From Epiperipatus broadwayi (taxonomy: Eukaryota > Onychophora > Udeonychophora > Euonychophora > Peripatidae), in NCBI GenBank assembly GCA_028023455.1, contig JAQFVV010012490.1, positions 1,242,001-1,306,000 on the forward strand: 64,000 nt of DNA. Direction: 5' to 3'. The notes beneath the pieces were generated by a model that saw nothing but the letters and a program-made list of their open reading frames with translations, made no database searches and was not told the origin of the DNA. Shown piece by piece: positions 1 through 11,865 of this stretch; position 1 is the first letter of the stretch, and every line of letters starts with the position of its first letter. The translations under genes and the position numbers were made by a program.

Positions 1-3000
1 TGGAAATTCAGTTGCAAAAGCAAATTATGCACACAAATCTTTATTTCAAATAAATATTTAATCCACTATTAAGCATGAATAATTCACCAATGAAATCTGC
101 TTATATGTCAGTTTAAAAAGATTATAATTTTAAAAAGTTCACTAATAAGTTATTAACTTTTATATTTATCTATAAACTATCAATTTTTCAGAAAAAATGT
201 ACTCTATAAAATAATATAATAGATGTTTTCAATTCCCCATACCATCATATTTTCATCCAAGACTCTTAGTACATAATATGGATAGTAATTTGTATTATAT
301 AAATATAAAAATTTATCATTAACAATACTAGCCCAAATTTAATAAAAAATTCACTACCAATTCATTTCCCGTCTCTATGCCATTTACTATAACATTAGTA
401 AGTCATAATGCATGCCAGATAATAGTGCTTATTAAATTCTTATCCTGTGCTGCCCTATTCAATATCCCTGGACTAGTTTTATCTGGCATTTATTATTACT
501 TAATAAAGTTTACAGTAAATGGTACAGAGATAGTAAAAAACTATTCTCGTAAAACAGCATATATAAGCTGGAGTCATGTGATATTTTATTGAGTAATTCA
601 TTTCCCTATTAAAGACAGACTTCCCTAGTGTGAACTAAATTAAAAACATACACACTTATAAATCTATGCCAAACATTTTTGATTAATTTTGGGCTAATAT
701 TACCAATGATAAATAAGTATGGTTTATTTTGTTTAAATTACTAGTTCAGCTTTTAATATATATAATTCATTATAATTTTAAAATTAATACGTTACATAAA
801 TTCTTAGTAATTAATAAAAATATAAAACCAAAATGGAAATTTTAAAGACACTTTTTATTTATTTATTTGTGTTTATTAATATTTTTAAATTTTTTTTATC
901 ACTGAATAAAGGAAGAGTTACTAGAATATCTAAAATAAACAAATAAATAAATTAAATACTTAGATAATAGGCTATTAAAAATTAACAACAAGTAGTAGAA
1001 ATAATCTTTTTTGTGTATGTGTGGGTCTTAAATTATCTAGGACTGTATTGTTTGATAATGCTTAACTTATAATATTAATTGCTAAAAAATATATCTAATT
1101 GAAGAATAAGTTCGCTCTTCAAGGTTAGTAATAAAGCATGTTTTGTTAATTTAGAACAGCTTTCAAAGGTATTGGAATGTGCTAATTTGTTTAATCAATC
1201 TATTAATAACAACATCAAAAACAATATTATATAATTCAAAATCTGGCTCCAATATATTTACTTCTTTGCATAACTTAAAGAAATTATAACAAGATTAAAA
1301 AATATTTATGCAATTACATTGAAAAATAATTCTGAAAAAGAAATAGGGAGAATTACCCTCTTGAAAAAAGTGTCGAGTAAATCAGAACAACTACAAGAAT
1401 TCAAAAATAAGTACTCAATAATATTTAATATTTATGAGATTTTTAAACTTCTCACTCTTAAATTTAGGTTAAAATCTGTTTTCAAATTTTATAACAGTAA
1501 AATATAAATTATATCTTTAATTGTTAAAATGCGTAGGCTCTTAATGAAAAAAGAAAAGAAATGTTTTATAAAATACTAGATAATCTCAACACTATTTAAT
1601 TCTAGTTATAATATAGCACAAAAGCAAATTTTGGGGATAAAAACATTTATTTTTTAAAATGAGAAAATAATATACCAATATCTAGAAATAGAGCAATGTC
1701 TTACTATTCTGGCAGATCAATTAAAACGCTGTCATAAGAATTTTACAGATCTACACTTATAATGTTTACTGGAAAACTATGTAAAAATATCAAAATTCAA
1801 TTTTTTTTCTAGAGATGTAATAATCTTCAACCTAATATTATATATAAAAAAATTAATCTTTAGACATTTCCACCTTACTACAACAAAAATATCACAGCAC
1901 AATGTTTTAAAAGCCTGACACATCTCAACCAGGAATATCCAGATTGGTTTTGTAAATATTGTAAAATGAAAAATCATAGAACACATCAATATATTAAAAT
2001 ATTCAATCAATATTTTACCAGTGAAAATAACAATAAAATCTAGATTAGAACAAATCCCTAGCTTGATATAATGCACCCCAAAAGCAAGTAAATGAAACAG
2101 CAGTATTGCACACAGCTCCTCTTGCTCAATTCTTAGAATCAATCCATGAAATCTATCTATCAAATGTAGCAGACATTCACTAATATGGACAGTGCTATTA
2201 AAAAATATTCAGATTATTATTACATTTCCTTTTCAGATAAAGTAGGATGATTTTACATTGTGTGTGTGAAAAGAAGAAAAAATGCTCTAATTTTTTTTTT
2301 TTTTAAAGGGAAACTCAACTCCAAACTTGAAAGCAGAAGTAATTAAAAAAAAACAAAAAAAAAAAAACAGACCCCTTCAAACAACAACAACAACAAAAAA
2401 ATCATTTACTGATGCTTGCTAAACATCCAATATGATCTACTGAGAAAATAGCAATTTCAAAGGAAATGCCAAAACATTGAACCTCACAATTTTTTGACAA
2501 TGCTTCACACTTAACACTAGAGCATTTTCAATTATTATCAGGAGTAGACAAACACAAAACAAATGACTGTGCTAAAAAAAAAAAAAAAAACAACTTCATT
2601 TTTTAGATTTTACTGATTCACAAAAAGAACATACCTCATGACACAACGCAGCTAGTATGAAAACAAAAATTTCTTCCTCAAGTTTATCATTTAATATGCC
2701 ATCACAGTGGATAATTTTAATATTAAGAATTTAACATTCAGCAAAAACAATATCTATAGTCCAGATAAAAATCAATGACTCCATTTTCTTCCTAAAATTT
2801 TAGTTAAAAATCACATCACTTAAATTTAAAAAAAACTGATTTAAATGAAATATATATGAACCTTTTTACAATCTTAATTTTTTCTATAGCTACCTGGACA
2901 TTGCATAGGTCAATGTTAGTGGCATTAATTCCCCTCAAAACATTTTTGCTTTCAATAATTGGCTGGCTCAGGGTTCATCTCCTATTCTAGGAACTAAATG

Positions 3001-3187
3001 CAAGGCACAATTTAAACAGCAAAAATATCTTGGCAAACTTAGCTTTTTAAACTTTTCACAATCCAACATTGCTTCTGGTGGTGTAAGAATATTTATATAT
3101 AAAGGATCCCCTCTTAAATCTTCTGAATTTCTATACCTTAACTAAAGCATGACCACTATCACATTTTACTTTCTGAATTTTTTAAGT

Positions 3188-3499
3188 AACATTATTCTAA
3201 CAGGCAAAACTCTCTATATGTATTGCCACTTAGTGCAAGCCAGAGTAATCAATGAATGCCAGTGGCCTTCATCAGTGAGGAACCTTTGATCTGAGAGCAC
3301 TGCCAGAAACTAGTCTGGGGATATTCGATGAGTAGGCACTAGATGGGGATTTTATGCACAAGCCTTCTGGCATCCATTGATTACTCTGGCTTGCACTGAG
3401 TGGCAATACATATAGAGAGTTTTGCCTGTTTTAATAACAGTTAAGAGCAAGCATAAGAAATGGTAATCATGTGATGTTTATTGGCTTAACATTATTCTA
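3188..3499. mobile_element. Foldback SINE-like element, copy 1, with 12-bp target-site duplication
   Basis: The 12-bp direct repeat AACATTATTCTA flanks the unit at 3188-3199 and 3488-3499. Inside, about 62 bp at 3201-3263 (starting ACAGGCAAAACTCTC) is repeated in inverted orientation at about 3370-3432. The middle carries family blocks such as CTAGTCTGGGGATATTCG and GCACAAGCCTTCTGGC. The right end has ATCATGTGATG. Related copies occur near 22.5, 35.1, 38.2, 43.3-44.3, 47.3 and 60.1 kb. The TSD length suggests target-primed, LINE-driven insertion rather than cut-and-paste. The internal inverted repeat makes a stable hairpin in RNA. Confidence 0.8.
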
Positions 3500-4139
3500 C
3501 TGCACCTTTATAAAACATCCAATTTAATCTATTAATTAATAAAATTTAATATACTTCACCCATTTCTTTCTTATTATGTTAATAGATATAACTTTAACAA
3601 ATTGTACACATTGCAAATACCTAAATACCTTCACTTGATAAATAAAACTTTGATTGAGTTCATATACCTTTTCCCCAAAGAACTATATATTTTTAAAAGG
3701 ATCAACAATATTCACTTATTGAAATTCTCTTCTATTTCTTGGATCTCCACTTAGTGATCATATTTCTTTAATTCTAGAAATCCTTTTAGATCATTTCACA
3801 TTCAATATTATAAATAAAATTGATTTACAAAGATAATACTTGCTGGATCCAACAGCAGACTAATACTGCTTTTGGAATCTACAATTCCAGAAGCAATTCT
3901 ATCTGCAAACATACAATCAATACTGACACCAAAGTCTATGGAAGTTTTGTTTCCTTTATAATCATAATTATTTCAGTTGTAAAATTCTACACGTGCATAA
4001 ATAAATCTCTTGCCCAACAGTAAGTTGTATTTATATATTGGACTATTTCCATCATCTAGTATTTAAAAAAAAAAAAAAAAACTTTACTTAAATTTTCAAA
4101 GTACATTCAACTGTTAATAATAGCACATAGGTTAAGATA

Positions 4140-4290
4140 TGCACAACAATTTGAGAGATATTATTCTCCTATCTTCTTCAGATATTGCTGGCCTGATCAG
4201 TGACTGTTCTAGCATGGAAATTGAACCTGGATTCGTAGATTCTTGAATTTTAAGATAATGCTCTAATCAACTGGGCCAGCCTGGAAAAGG
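4140..4290 (-). mobile_element. tRNA-derived SINE head, minus strand
   Basis: On the minus strand the segment begins near 4288 and shows an A-box-like TGGCCCAGTTGATTAGAGC (4263-4281) and a B-box-like GGTTCAATTTCC (4216-4227), about 40 bases apart as in tRNA genes. No intact cloverleaf or mature tRNA could be drawn, and the B box departs from GGTTCGANTCC. This is a decayed tRNA-like RNA polymerase III promoter region of a SINE. It sits directly beside the Penelope-like element fragment. Confidence 0.6.
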
Positions 4291-4349
4291 CAGCAGTCAG
4301 TAGAATTTCAAATATTTATATATGAGGTTCCTCCTGATTTCTCCACTTT

Positions 4350-5056
4350 TTCCTAAGAGCAAAGTTGATTAGTGGTTTTCATACATTTTGTATAGTCACA
4401 TTAGGTTGACTTAGGTGATTGTTTACCATTGTCATGTGAGCAGCTTCTTTGTATTTTCTTTTTTGCACCTTTTCCTCTCTATCCAATATTTTTGTATTTT
4501 CCCAATTGACCAAATCTTCATGGTCTGCTACCTAAGACAAATCTGTTTTCTTTCATCAGTTTGTAATCTTGCAATTGCTTTTCAATGGGATGACTAGTCT
4601 CCTCAATATACATTCTTCCACATTCATATAGTATTTCATGGTTCCAGTTTTTGTTTTTCAGCATTTCATGTTTACACTTTGTAGGTGGTATCATCAACAT
4701 AGTGAAGCCAAACTTTACGTGGATATGGAGCAGTCTTTATGGCTGTAGTTTCAAGTTTCTCCATGTAAAGTATTATTATAAAGGTGACAATGGTGAGCCC
4801 ATAGCCATTTCTTGATTTTGATGGAAGAATTGTGTGTTGCATTGAAAATAGATTGTTGTAATGCAAAACATTAATAGTTCCATTATGCTATCAATGGGAA
4901 GAGTTGTTCTGCTTTGTAAACTATTATCACTATTTCGTCTTTTTCTTACAATAGACAAAGCTTCTTCACATGGTACATTTGTGAACAAACTTTCAACATC
5001 AAAGTTTATTAGTATGTCAGTTTTTCATTTGTCATGTTTTTGACTAATTCTACAAA
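4350..5056 (-). pseudogene. Penelope-like element: reverse transcriptase and degenerate GIY-YIG region, 5'-truncated
   Basis: Minus-strand decayed ORF in several frames. From about 5056 downward it reads FVELVKNMTNEK, then NFDVESLFTNVP (the motif around the first catalytic Asp), MELLMFCITTIYFQ, MAMGSPLSPL, a frameshift, then MEKLETTA and HYVDD with the catalytic Asp pair. This order and wording are those of Penelope-like reverse transcriptases. After YVDD there is an apparent internal deletion, then ILYECGRMYIEETSHPIEK, which resembles the GIY-YIG endonuclease segment with the Gly of YIG replaced by Glu. A C-terminal remnant (KYKEAAHMTMVNNHLSQPN, WKPLI-like) extends to about 4350. Frameshifts and stops make it inactive. 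The upstream end stops abruptly at 5056, directly against the coiled-coil ORF on the other strand. Confidence 0.85.
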
Positions 5057-5062
5057 GCTGAA

Positions 5063-5647
5063 ATGTTAGAATTAGAAAATAAAATTCAAGAGTTGGAAAG
5101 ATACAAAATTGATAAAAGTAATCAAAAGCAAGTAGATGTTAAAAAAACTGAAGATAATGCCAGGTTAGCAATTCACAACAAAGAATTACTTGAAAAGGAA
5201 TGTAATGTGCTAAGAATCAAAGTTCACAAACATCAATCTAGTGTAGAAGAATTAGAGAAAGAAAAAAGTTTGAATTCTGAATTATATCAACAGATCCAAC
5301 AGCTTAAAGACAATCTTCACAGTTTATCAGTTGTTCATCAGGATTTGCGATTACAAAACAGCAAATTAAAATCTTCTATTGATTTATTAACAAATGAACT
5401 GAAAGTTGTCAAAGCTGATTTTATCAAAATGAACACAGCTGAAAGATTCACAACAACTCCACAGTCACTAGAACCGGATGAGGAGACACAGTTGCCTGTA
5501 CATGAGAGAGAGAAATCACCAGCATCAACATCAAGTGATAATGGCACAGCAATAAGGAGAATACCAGTTGAACGTTCCGGGAAGAGAGAAAAATCAAACC
5601 GAAAAAGAAGACCTTCAGTACATTTAAAAGACTATGTTTGTAAATAA
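5063..5647 (+). CDS. Intact 194-codon ORF: coiled coil joined to a Gypsy-like polyprotein tail
   Basis: Longest intact ORF in the window, about 36 percent charged. Residues 1-125 are heptad-rich coiled coil: MLELENKIQELERYKID, later VEELEKEKSLNSELYQQIQQ and LKSSIDLLTNELK. Residues 130-194 are Pro/Ser/Glu-rich and end in a basic tail, RKRRPSVHLKDYVCK. Such a tail, followed by stop, a purine tract (5646-5664) and TGTCATGTTATGG, is the usual end of a Gypsy-type integrase reading frame next to its 3' LTR. The coiled-coil part is not expected in pol, so this looks like a fusion of foreign or host coiled-coil sequence to an LTR-retrotransposon 3' end. A stop codon lies six codons upstream (5045-5047), and a branch-site/AG-like CTAAT...CTACAAAG precedes the ORF. 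I do not recognise the coiled-coil family. Expression is unknown; it may be a recent, not yet decayed, insertion. Confidence 0.5.
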   Translation: MLELENKIQELERYKIDKSNQKQVDVKKTEDNARLAIHNKELLEKECNVLRIKVHKHQSSVEELEKEKSLNSELYQQIQQLKDNLHSLSVVHQDLRLQNSKLKSSIDLLTNELKVVKADFIKMNTAERFTTTPQSLEPDEETQLPVHEREKSPASTSSDNGTAIRRIPVERSGKREKSNRKRRPSVHLKDYVCK

Positions 5648-5838
5648 AAAAAAGAGAGAGAGAGTTGTCATGTTATGGCTAGTACTATAATTATGGAATG
5701 ACGCCTAGCGGTGACAACTGAGATTTGCGAGCGCGCGACATCGCTCTTATGTTTGAGAAGTTTGTCAGTTATGTTAACTGTGTGTAATTATTTAGTTAAA
5801 TATTATGGCCAAGAACATAACAGCTAATGAAAACATCA
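5646..5838 (+). mobile_element. Polypurine tract and putative 3' LTR of a Gypsy-like element
   Basis: A run of A and then AG repeats (5646-5664) immediately follows the ORF stop, and LTR-like sequence starts at about 5666 with TGTCATGTTATGG. It is locally GC-richer (GACGCCTAGCGGTGACAAC, GCGAGCGCGCGACATCGC) than the surrounding intron. The right border is uncertain; CA ends near 5838 are possible. No matching upstream LTR was found in the window, so this is a truncated or recombined copy rather than a full provirus-like insertion. Confidence 0.55.
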
Positions 5839-7377
5839 CCTGAAAGAAAAATCCAACTTACTGTAAAAATCAACTGAAATGTAAACAAATGCTTATATGT
5901 ATAAATAATAATATATATTAAAATTAAGCATTGCATAACTTTCAAATTTATTCCAGCCTACATTAGATAACAACAATCTCATCCCAAGTTCAATAATATA
6001 AGCAATCAATAAATTAGTAGACACTAAATGGTAATACAAACAAACAAACAATTGGCCTTCTACAAGTTCTATCAATCACACATAATAATTTCTTAAGCAA
6101 ATCTTCACTATTCAAAAGTACTATCATATCATCAGATTATTTTATTGATAATATTAATTTGAGCATAGATTAATGCAACTATGTAATAACATTTAATCAT
6201 TTGTGGTAACTTACTGGCAATATTCAGAACTTATTGATTCTTCTATTATAATATCATAAACTTTAATATGCTTTTTATATATTTATATATATGGAAATCA
6301 TACCACGGGCAGTATTTTGTTTGATACTCCCTATGAATATTTATATAAAAGCAAGATTTTACTAGAGAGTTTTCCAATCAAAAATGTTTCATGTCCAAAA
6401 ATTCAGTTATGTTGGTTTTTGTTCTGAAATAACTCAGAAATAATAAACATTTTTAGAAACATTGCATCTAAAGTTAAATAGCTATTTACATATAAATAAC
6501 TATTAAACTGTTGGTACATTATACAAAGAATACATATATTAAAAAAACATTATACTAAAAAATGCAATAGTAAAAACCTAAAAAAAAAAAAGAATTAAAA
6601 ATATACTTTGTTTTTTTTTTAGAAGATTTAATTAACTGAAATAGTTGTAAATCAAACTGAGGCAATAAAAATATGTATGGAGATGAAAATATTATAAGTA
6701 AGATAACAAAAGTACAATGGATAATATTTTATTTAAAAAAAGGCTTTGTTAAATATTATTTCTGTGATGACATTTAATGTTGGAGAATAAGCAAACGATC
6801 AAAAGCAAAAGAAACTAAAAAATGACAAATGAATAAGTGAAAAAAATATTATTTATTGCGGAAATTATGAGAAAAAGAAAAGATGAATTGGACAAGTACT
6901 TTGAGGCAAAGGAATTGCAAAAGACATATTAGAAAAAAGTTTGGAGAATATAGAAAGAGAGTTACAAAAAAAACAAATATCATATATGTATATTTAAAAA
7001 GTAGAGCAAAAAAAAAAACTTAAATGGATTTGTATGATAAATAATATTTGATATGAGTTAAAAATAAAAATTCTATGAAATGTAAAATATAAGATTTGAA
7101 ATATTACTATTCCTCTTACAGTGAACCTGATAAAAAAGTAAAAAAATAATTTCACTCCTTTACAACAATACTTGATTTATAAGTTATTAATTTGTGCATT
7201 AAAAACATGACCCATCTCCCTCTTCATACAAAAAGTGTTAATAACATTCATTTCGTATTTCTTATTAAATTAAAAAAAAAAATTGCAAAAAGTTTTCAGG
7301 ATTGTTTAAAGAACAATATAAAACATTACAAATTAAATCTAAAAGAAACATTATCTCTTTTAATAAAATATACTTAC

Positions 7378-7498
7378 TTAGGTCTATTATCATCATCTGT
7401 TTGTTCAAACCCTCGCCCATTATGTTCACTGTCATTATCATCAGATTCTTCTTCAACGGGATCTGTTAGCCCATCAGAAGTTTCTGACTCAGACATTT
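7378..7498 (-). CDS. PRKD: Protein kinase D, internal exon: acidic region before the PH domain
   Basis: Minus-strand exon of 121 bp between acceptor TTTTATTTAG and donor GTAAGTA. Spliced G|AA gives Glu, then MSESETSDGLTDPVEEE, SDDNDSEHNGRGF and EQTDDDNRP. Vertebrate PRKD1 has a similarly placed acidic patch containing SDDNDSE between C1b and the PH domain; the shared SDDNDSE core is what assigns this exon. The segment helps keep the kinase autoinhibited in the known enzymes. It exits in phase 2, so the next exon must supply one base to an Asn or Lys codon. No PH-domain exon was found in the remaining 7.4 kb, so that intron runs beyond base 1. A plus-strand ORF across the same bases is only the antisense shadow. 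Confidence 0.88.
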
Positions 7499-10221
7499 CT
7501 AAATAAAATAGTTAACGTATAATCATATAATTTAAAATCTAGGTAATTATTTAAAAAAAAAAAAAAAAGGTTTATTAAATAAAAACTACACTAGGTGAGA
7601 AAGCAATGAAGAAATTAACCCCTAAAATATAATATATATATTTATTATTAAATTTACTATGTGATTTTTAAACAAGAAAAACAATACAAAACTTTATTCC
7701 ATAAGCTGCGGTGTTTTTCTAAAGAAAAAGAAAAAAGATGCTAAGACAAAAAAGTCCAGAGCATCTAGTCAGTTTGTTGCACAAATTTACCATCTTAATT
7801 TTTCTGAATGGCAAATAATCTATGAACTTCTTGGCTCACATATCAGTTATACTAGACCAAATTAGCTGATTTTCTGGCATAACTATCACTTCTAGAAATT
7901 CTTGGTGCTGAAGTAGATTTGTAAATTTATTATGCTCTTATTTGAACATTTTATTGTTTATTTAAAAAATCACAAATAGAAGTCATCTTTTTTTTTTTTT
8001 TTTGTCCATAATAAAATTTATAATTATTATTGGGTATTAATAAAGAATAAGATAAAGAAATTTTTGCTTCTTTTTTTTTTCAATGTATTTCACTATGCTG
8101 TTGATTGATCAGCCTCAAAATATCTAATGATTACATTAAGATGAGATGTTATAATACCATTAATAACAAACTGAAGTTTATTTATATTCTTAAGTCCCTT
8201 TTCTAAGAATTACTTTATTATTTTAACGCCATTATAATTGTAAACAAATAATAATATTTCACAATTCAGTTTTGTATTTAAAAAAAAAAACAGTGATATT
8301 TTGTCTTTTATGATAAAATTGGTACAAAAAAAAGTTCAGGAGCATGTTTATCCCTAGAAAGAAATGCTGGAACATTATTTCAGCTCACAAGAAAATAAGA
8401 ACTTGTTATAAGTCTGTTAAATATAAGCAATATAAAATAAATTATAAAAAATTAAATGCACATATGTGTTCATGTGGTTTGATCTTCCAACAAGACACAT
8501 ATTATCTTGTAATAACTGACAAATCTAGTTTCATCTTTTTGAATAGGAAGTTGCTTCATTCCCACTGTTTGATCTTTTTCTTGGATTGAGATTATGGACT
8601 ATTTTTGACATTATATACAGGTAAAATATAAATGAGTTCTAAAATATTACAGAAAGTCAATTTTGAATCAGTATAATGAAAAAAAAAAACATTATCATTC
8701 CTGAATGACTTGACTGGCATTCTTTGTGTGGATAATGCAAAATAGAAATACATTTTTTCTTCAAGATTTTTCTTATTTCTTGCATGGCAGACCAGTCTTC
8801 CAAAAGATAATGCTGGCACAAACATGTTGTTTCTCATCATTGCATACCATCTTGCAATAAAACTATTAACATTTTAATGTAAATATAAAAATTATGATAA
8901 ATTTATCTTTCTTATTGCATTGCCAAATCCATATAATATTAATATCATCTTTGTTCTTTATTACTTTTTACAATGCTTTTTTACAATCCGTTATTGATGG
9001 TTTCGATTAACCCAGCAATCTTCTTCAAAATTTCTACTTATATTTCCAAATCCCAGTTAAGATTTTGAAATATAAGTAGAAATTCTGAAGAAGATTGCTG
9101 GGGCAATCGAAACTATCAATAATGGGTTGTAAAAAAAGGATTGTTAAAAGTAATAAAGAACATAGATGATATTAATATTATGCTTACGATAAATAATGAT
9201 AACTAATACTTGATGAGCTTAAAGCTATGTATCAATCAATTGATAAAAAGAATATAACTACCTATTGTCACTGCTTCTGATATTATAATGCTATATAATG
9301 GTATAATGTAAAAAAAAATTTTAGATTACACATTAAAATGTGAAAGTTATTGTTGCATATAATTTTAAAAATATAAGTTTAAAGATTTTTTTTAATATAA
9401 AAAAAGTAATGTTAGTGATATATTGATGTTCTACTGGCATTTGAGAAGTTAGCTGTTCCTAAATTGTCACCTAATCATTGAAAGTATTTTTTTTAACACT
9501 CCTTTGTTTTGAAATTAGTAATAAAAAAATTACTTTTTTTATTCTTACTATGAAATAAATTATATTTGCCAAACTTATTACAATTATTCAAGATTGATAA
9601 GGACATGTATAATTTTGCAATTTTTAAATTTTTTTTTTTTTGACATATAAATATGTATATTTTACTTTTTATGAATTAATTTCTTCATTACTTTCTCTTC
9701 TAAAACACCATCTAGCAGAAAGATAGTGTAACTTAAAACATCAATAATTTTAGTTTTTTTTTTTTTCAATATATTATGAGCAAAAAAATATATATCTACA
9801 TGAGATGTAAGGTGAAAAAAAAAAGTATTTTTTCATTAATTTTAAAAATTATTGCATTTAGCAATTTAATATAAATGCAAAATTTACTTTTTAAAAGGGA
9901 TGTTATCTTGTTACATTTTATATGTATATATCTAAAATATAGTAACATAATTTTTAAAGATAAAATTTTGTATTTATATTCATAATTGTTTTTAGTAATC
10001 ACTATTAAATCATTTTATACTTTTTTAAGATTAAACCAAAACAAAGCCCAAATTTTTAACTCTCCTTTGATTTCATATCTCTTAATATATAGTCAATTTT
10101 TTTGTACCTAAGGCAAAGCAAATTAAAAAAAAAAAAAAACCCAATGTATTTGAAAGATTTTTATACAATTGTTTATTAGAAAATGAAAAAAATATAATTT
10201 TAAACAATTTTTAATTCTTAC
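7499..10221 (-). other. PRKD intron, 2.7 kb
   Basis: AT-rich intron between the C1b and acidic-region exons. It has long A/T runs (7552-7568, 7987-8002) and one conspicuous long hairpin at 8934-9181, listed separately. No exon-like segment with splice sites was seen elsewhere; the short ORFs at 8344-8589 and 8592-8840 lack recognisable content. Confidence 0.85.
8934..9181. repeat. Long hairpin, arms about 115 bp, loop about 17 bp
   Basis: The left arm 8934-9048 (AATATTAATATCATCTTTG ... TTTCTACTTATATTTC) is nearly the exact reverse complement of the right arm 9066-9181 (GAAATATAAGTAGAAATTC ... GATGATATTAATATT). Only scattered mismatches separate them. No coding or TIR-transposase signature is present. 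It could be a palindromic MITE or an inverted duplication. Confidence 0.9.
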
Positions 10222-10305
10222 CTCCTAGAGCGGTGGTTGGTGGCTCACCTTGGCAATCATTGGGAACATGTGATTGACATTTCTTGTGACAATTGAACCT
10301 ACAAT
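10222..10305 (-). CDS. PRKD: Protein kinase D, internal exon: C-terminal half of C1b
   Basis: Minus-strand exon of 84 bp with a strong acceptor (TTTTTCCTCCCTTAG) and donor GTAAGA. Spliced G|AT gives Asp, then CRFNCHKKCQSHVPNDC completes the second zinc finger with ligands C, H, C and C in the correct x4, x2 and x7 spacing. A short tail QGEPPTTALG leads to the acidic region. The human counterpart reads CKFNCHKRC in the same place. It ends in phase 1. The complete C1b across this and the previous exon has all eight zinc-coordinating residues, so nothing suggests a pseudogene. Confidence 0.94.
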
Positions 10306-11865
10306 CTAAGGGAGGAAAAATAGAAAAATATTATTTTAGTATAGCCAAAATTAAATACTTTGACAATTCATTAATAACAATTACATCAAAAAATGTACAA
10401 ATTTTGCAATAAATGACAAAAAATAAAAGTCTATTACAAATCACATTCATATAATTGATATGTATTGCTGCCATTTTTTAGCACACCCACAAACATTTAT
10501 ATATAGTTGAGTGTATGCTTACATATAGAATCACTGTTAAATTGCAAACAACAATGATTAATATTACTTTGTTATAATTTTTTAATTACCTGGATCAACA
10601 TATATAAATATTCATAAATATATATGTTTTAGAGGATTATTTGTATGAAAATTTATAATACTAAAAGTTAATAATATGTATTTGCATATGAAATAAAAAT
10701 TTTATTTGTACAAAATAAAAAACTTCTAAAAAAAAAGTACTTAAACTTTTCAAAAAAAAAACTGAACCTTAACATGTTTTTTAAATATATATACATAAAT
10801 GTGAGTGGATGATGATAAAATCTATACAAGTTCTAAGTGTAAATTTAAATTATAAAGATAATAAAAAAAAAAATAGTAATTATAAGTCAATAATTAAGAA
10901 ATAATAATAAAAAGATAATATAATTTTTAGGAGTCATAGAGCTATGTATATAGAAATGAATTTGCAAGTAAATAAAGTTAAAAAATGAACATTAGATAAA
11001 TGTAAAACTTTTTTTTTTTTTTTACCAAAAAACAACAACATAGCTATAATAATGTATATAAAAATATAAAAGTAGTTCAAAAAGTATTTGGTATATAAAA
11101 TAATTAACAAAATTGAAATGTAGAAGCAAATTGAATATTTAAAGATTTTACATAGAAGCAATGAATATAAATTTTAAGATAAAAAATATAATGATCAGTT
11201 TATTCAGAAGTTGTTTAAAAAAATATTTTAAATCAAAAATTAAAAAAAAATAAATATCAGGAATTAAAACAATTAAAGTCATTAAATTAAAAAAAGAGTT
11301 TATAACCACATTTACATTTAATGATTTTCTTGCAGCAATTATTATTTCCTTTAATAAAAAAATAATTTAACAAAGGATAAAGATTAATATTTGATTGAAA
11401 GTTTGTGAAGATAGCAAAAAATTACTTGTAGTTATATGTTGAACTATTTCCAACATATAATCAAATTGTTACATGTTTTTACAAAAATTCAAATATTTAT
11501 ATTTTTCCAAATATATTCAATAATTATTAATAAGGCACTGGTCACTTGGATTTTTCTAAAAACATTCAATATATAGAGATATCACCATAATGATATTAAT
11601 GACAAACCCAAATTTATATGTATGAATCAGAGATATAATAAATTCATTTATATTGAATGATATATACCAATGGCTGATTTCTAAATATAAATTGTGACAG
11701 TACAAGTATTACAGAACTAGTTTTAAAGCAACTTTCTAGAATTATGATTATTATAAAGCAAATAAGGGTAATATTTATATATGTTACACACACATATATA
11801 CACACTTATAAACATAACGCTCATTACTTAAATTTATGCTTACTGAAATTAATTATAAACCTTAC
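10306..11865 (-). other. PRKD intron, 1.56 kb
   Basis: Short intron splitting the C1b domain. It is AT-rich with poly-A/T tracts (for example 10861-10873, 11008-11023). I see no mobile element, RNA gene or conserved block in it. Confidence 0.9.

Larger units (their letters stand above)
1..7377 (-). other. PRKD intron (3' part beyond window) with repeats
   Basis: Intronic by position, downstream of the acidic-region exon. Bases 1-3187 are AT-rich with many A or T runs (for example 2289-2304, 2347-2367, 2574-2590) and no recognisable gene. A 128-codon minus ORF at 1777-2163 is mostly aromatic and aliphatic, as expected from AT-rich noise. Mobile elements occupy 3188-3499, 4140-4290, 4350-5056 and 5057-5838. 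I see nothing recognisable at 3500-4139 or 5839-7377 beyond homopolymer runs. Confidence 0.8.

Noticed and set aside
1777-2163. 128-codon minus-strand ORF
   Set aside because: Aromatic/aliphatic composition typical of AT-rich noise; no domain, no splice sites.
4200-4290. Possible functional tRNA gene
   Set aside because: A- and B-box-like strings are present but no cloverleaf or acceptor stem could be formed; SINE head is the better reading.
5338-5547. 69-codon minus ORF
   Set aside because: Shadow of the coiled-coil ORF on the plus strand.
1-7377. Search for the PRKD PH-domain or kinase exons
   Set aside because: No minus-strand segment matched the PH or kinase motifs I know with splice sites; they must lie beyond base 1.
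7192-7506. 104-codon plus-strand ORF
   Set aside because: It is antisense to the PRKD acidic-region exon, which has correct splice sites and homology on the minus strand.
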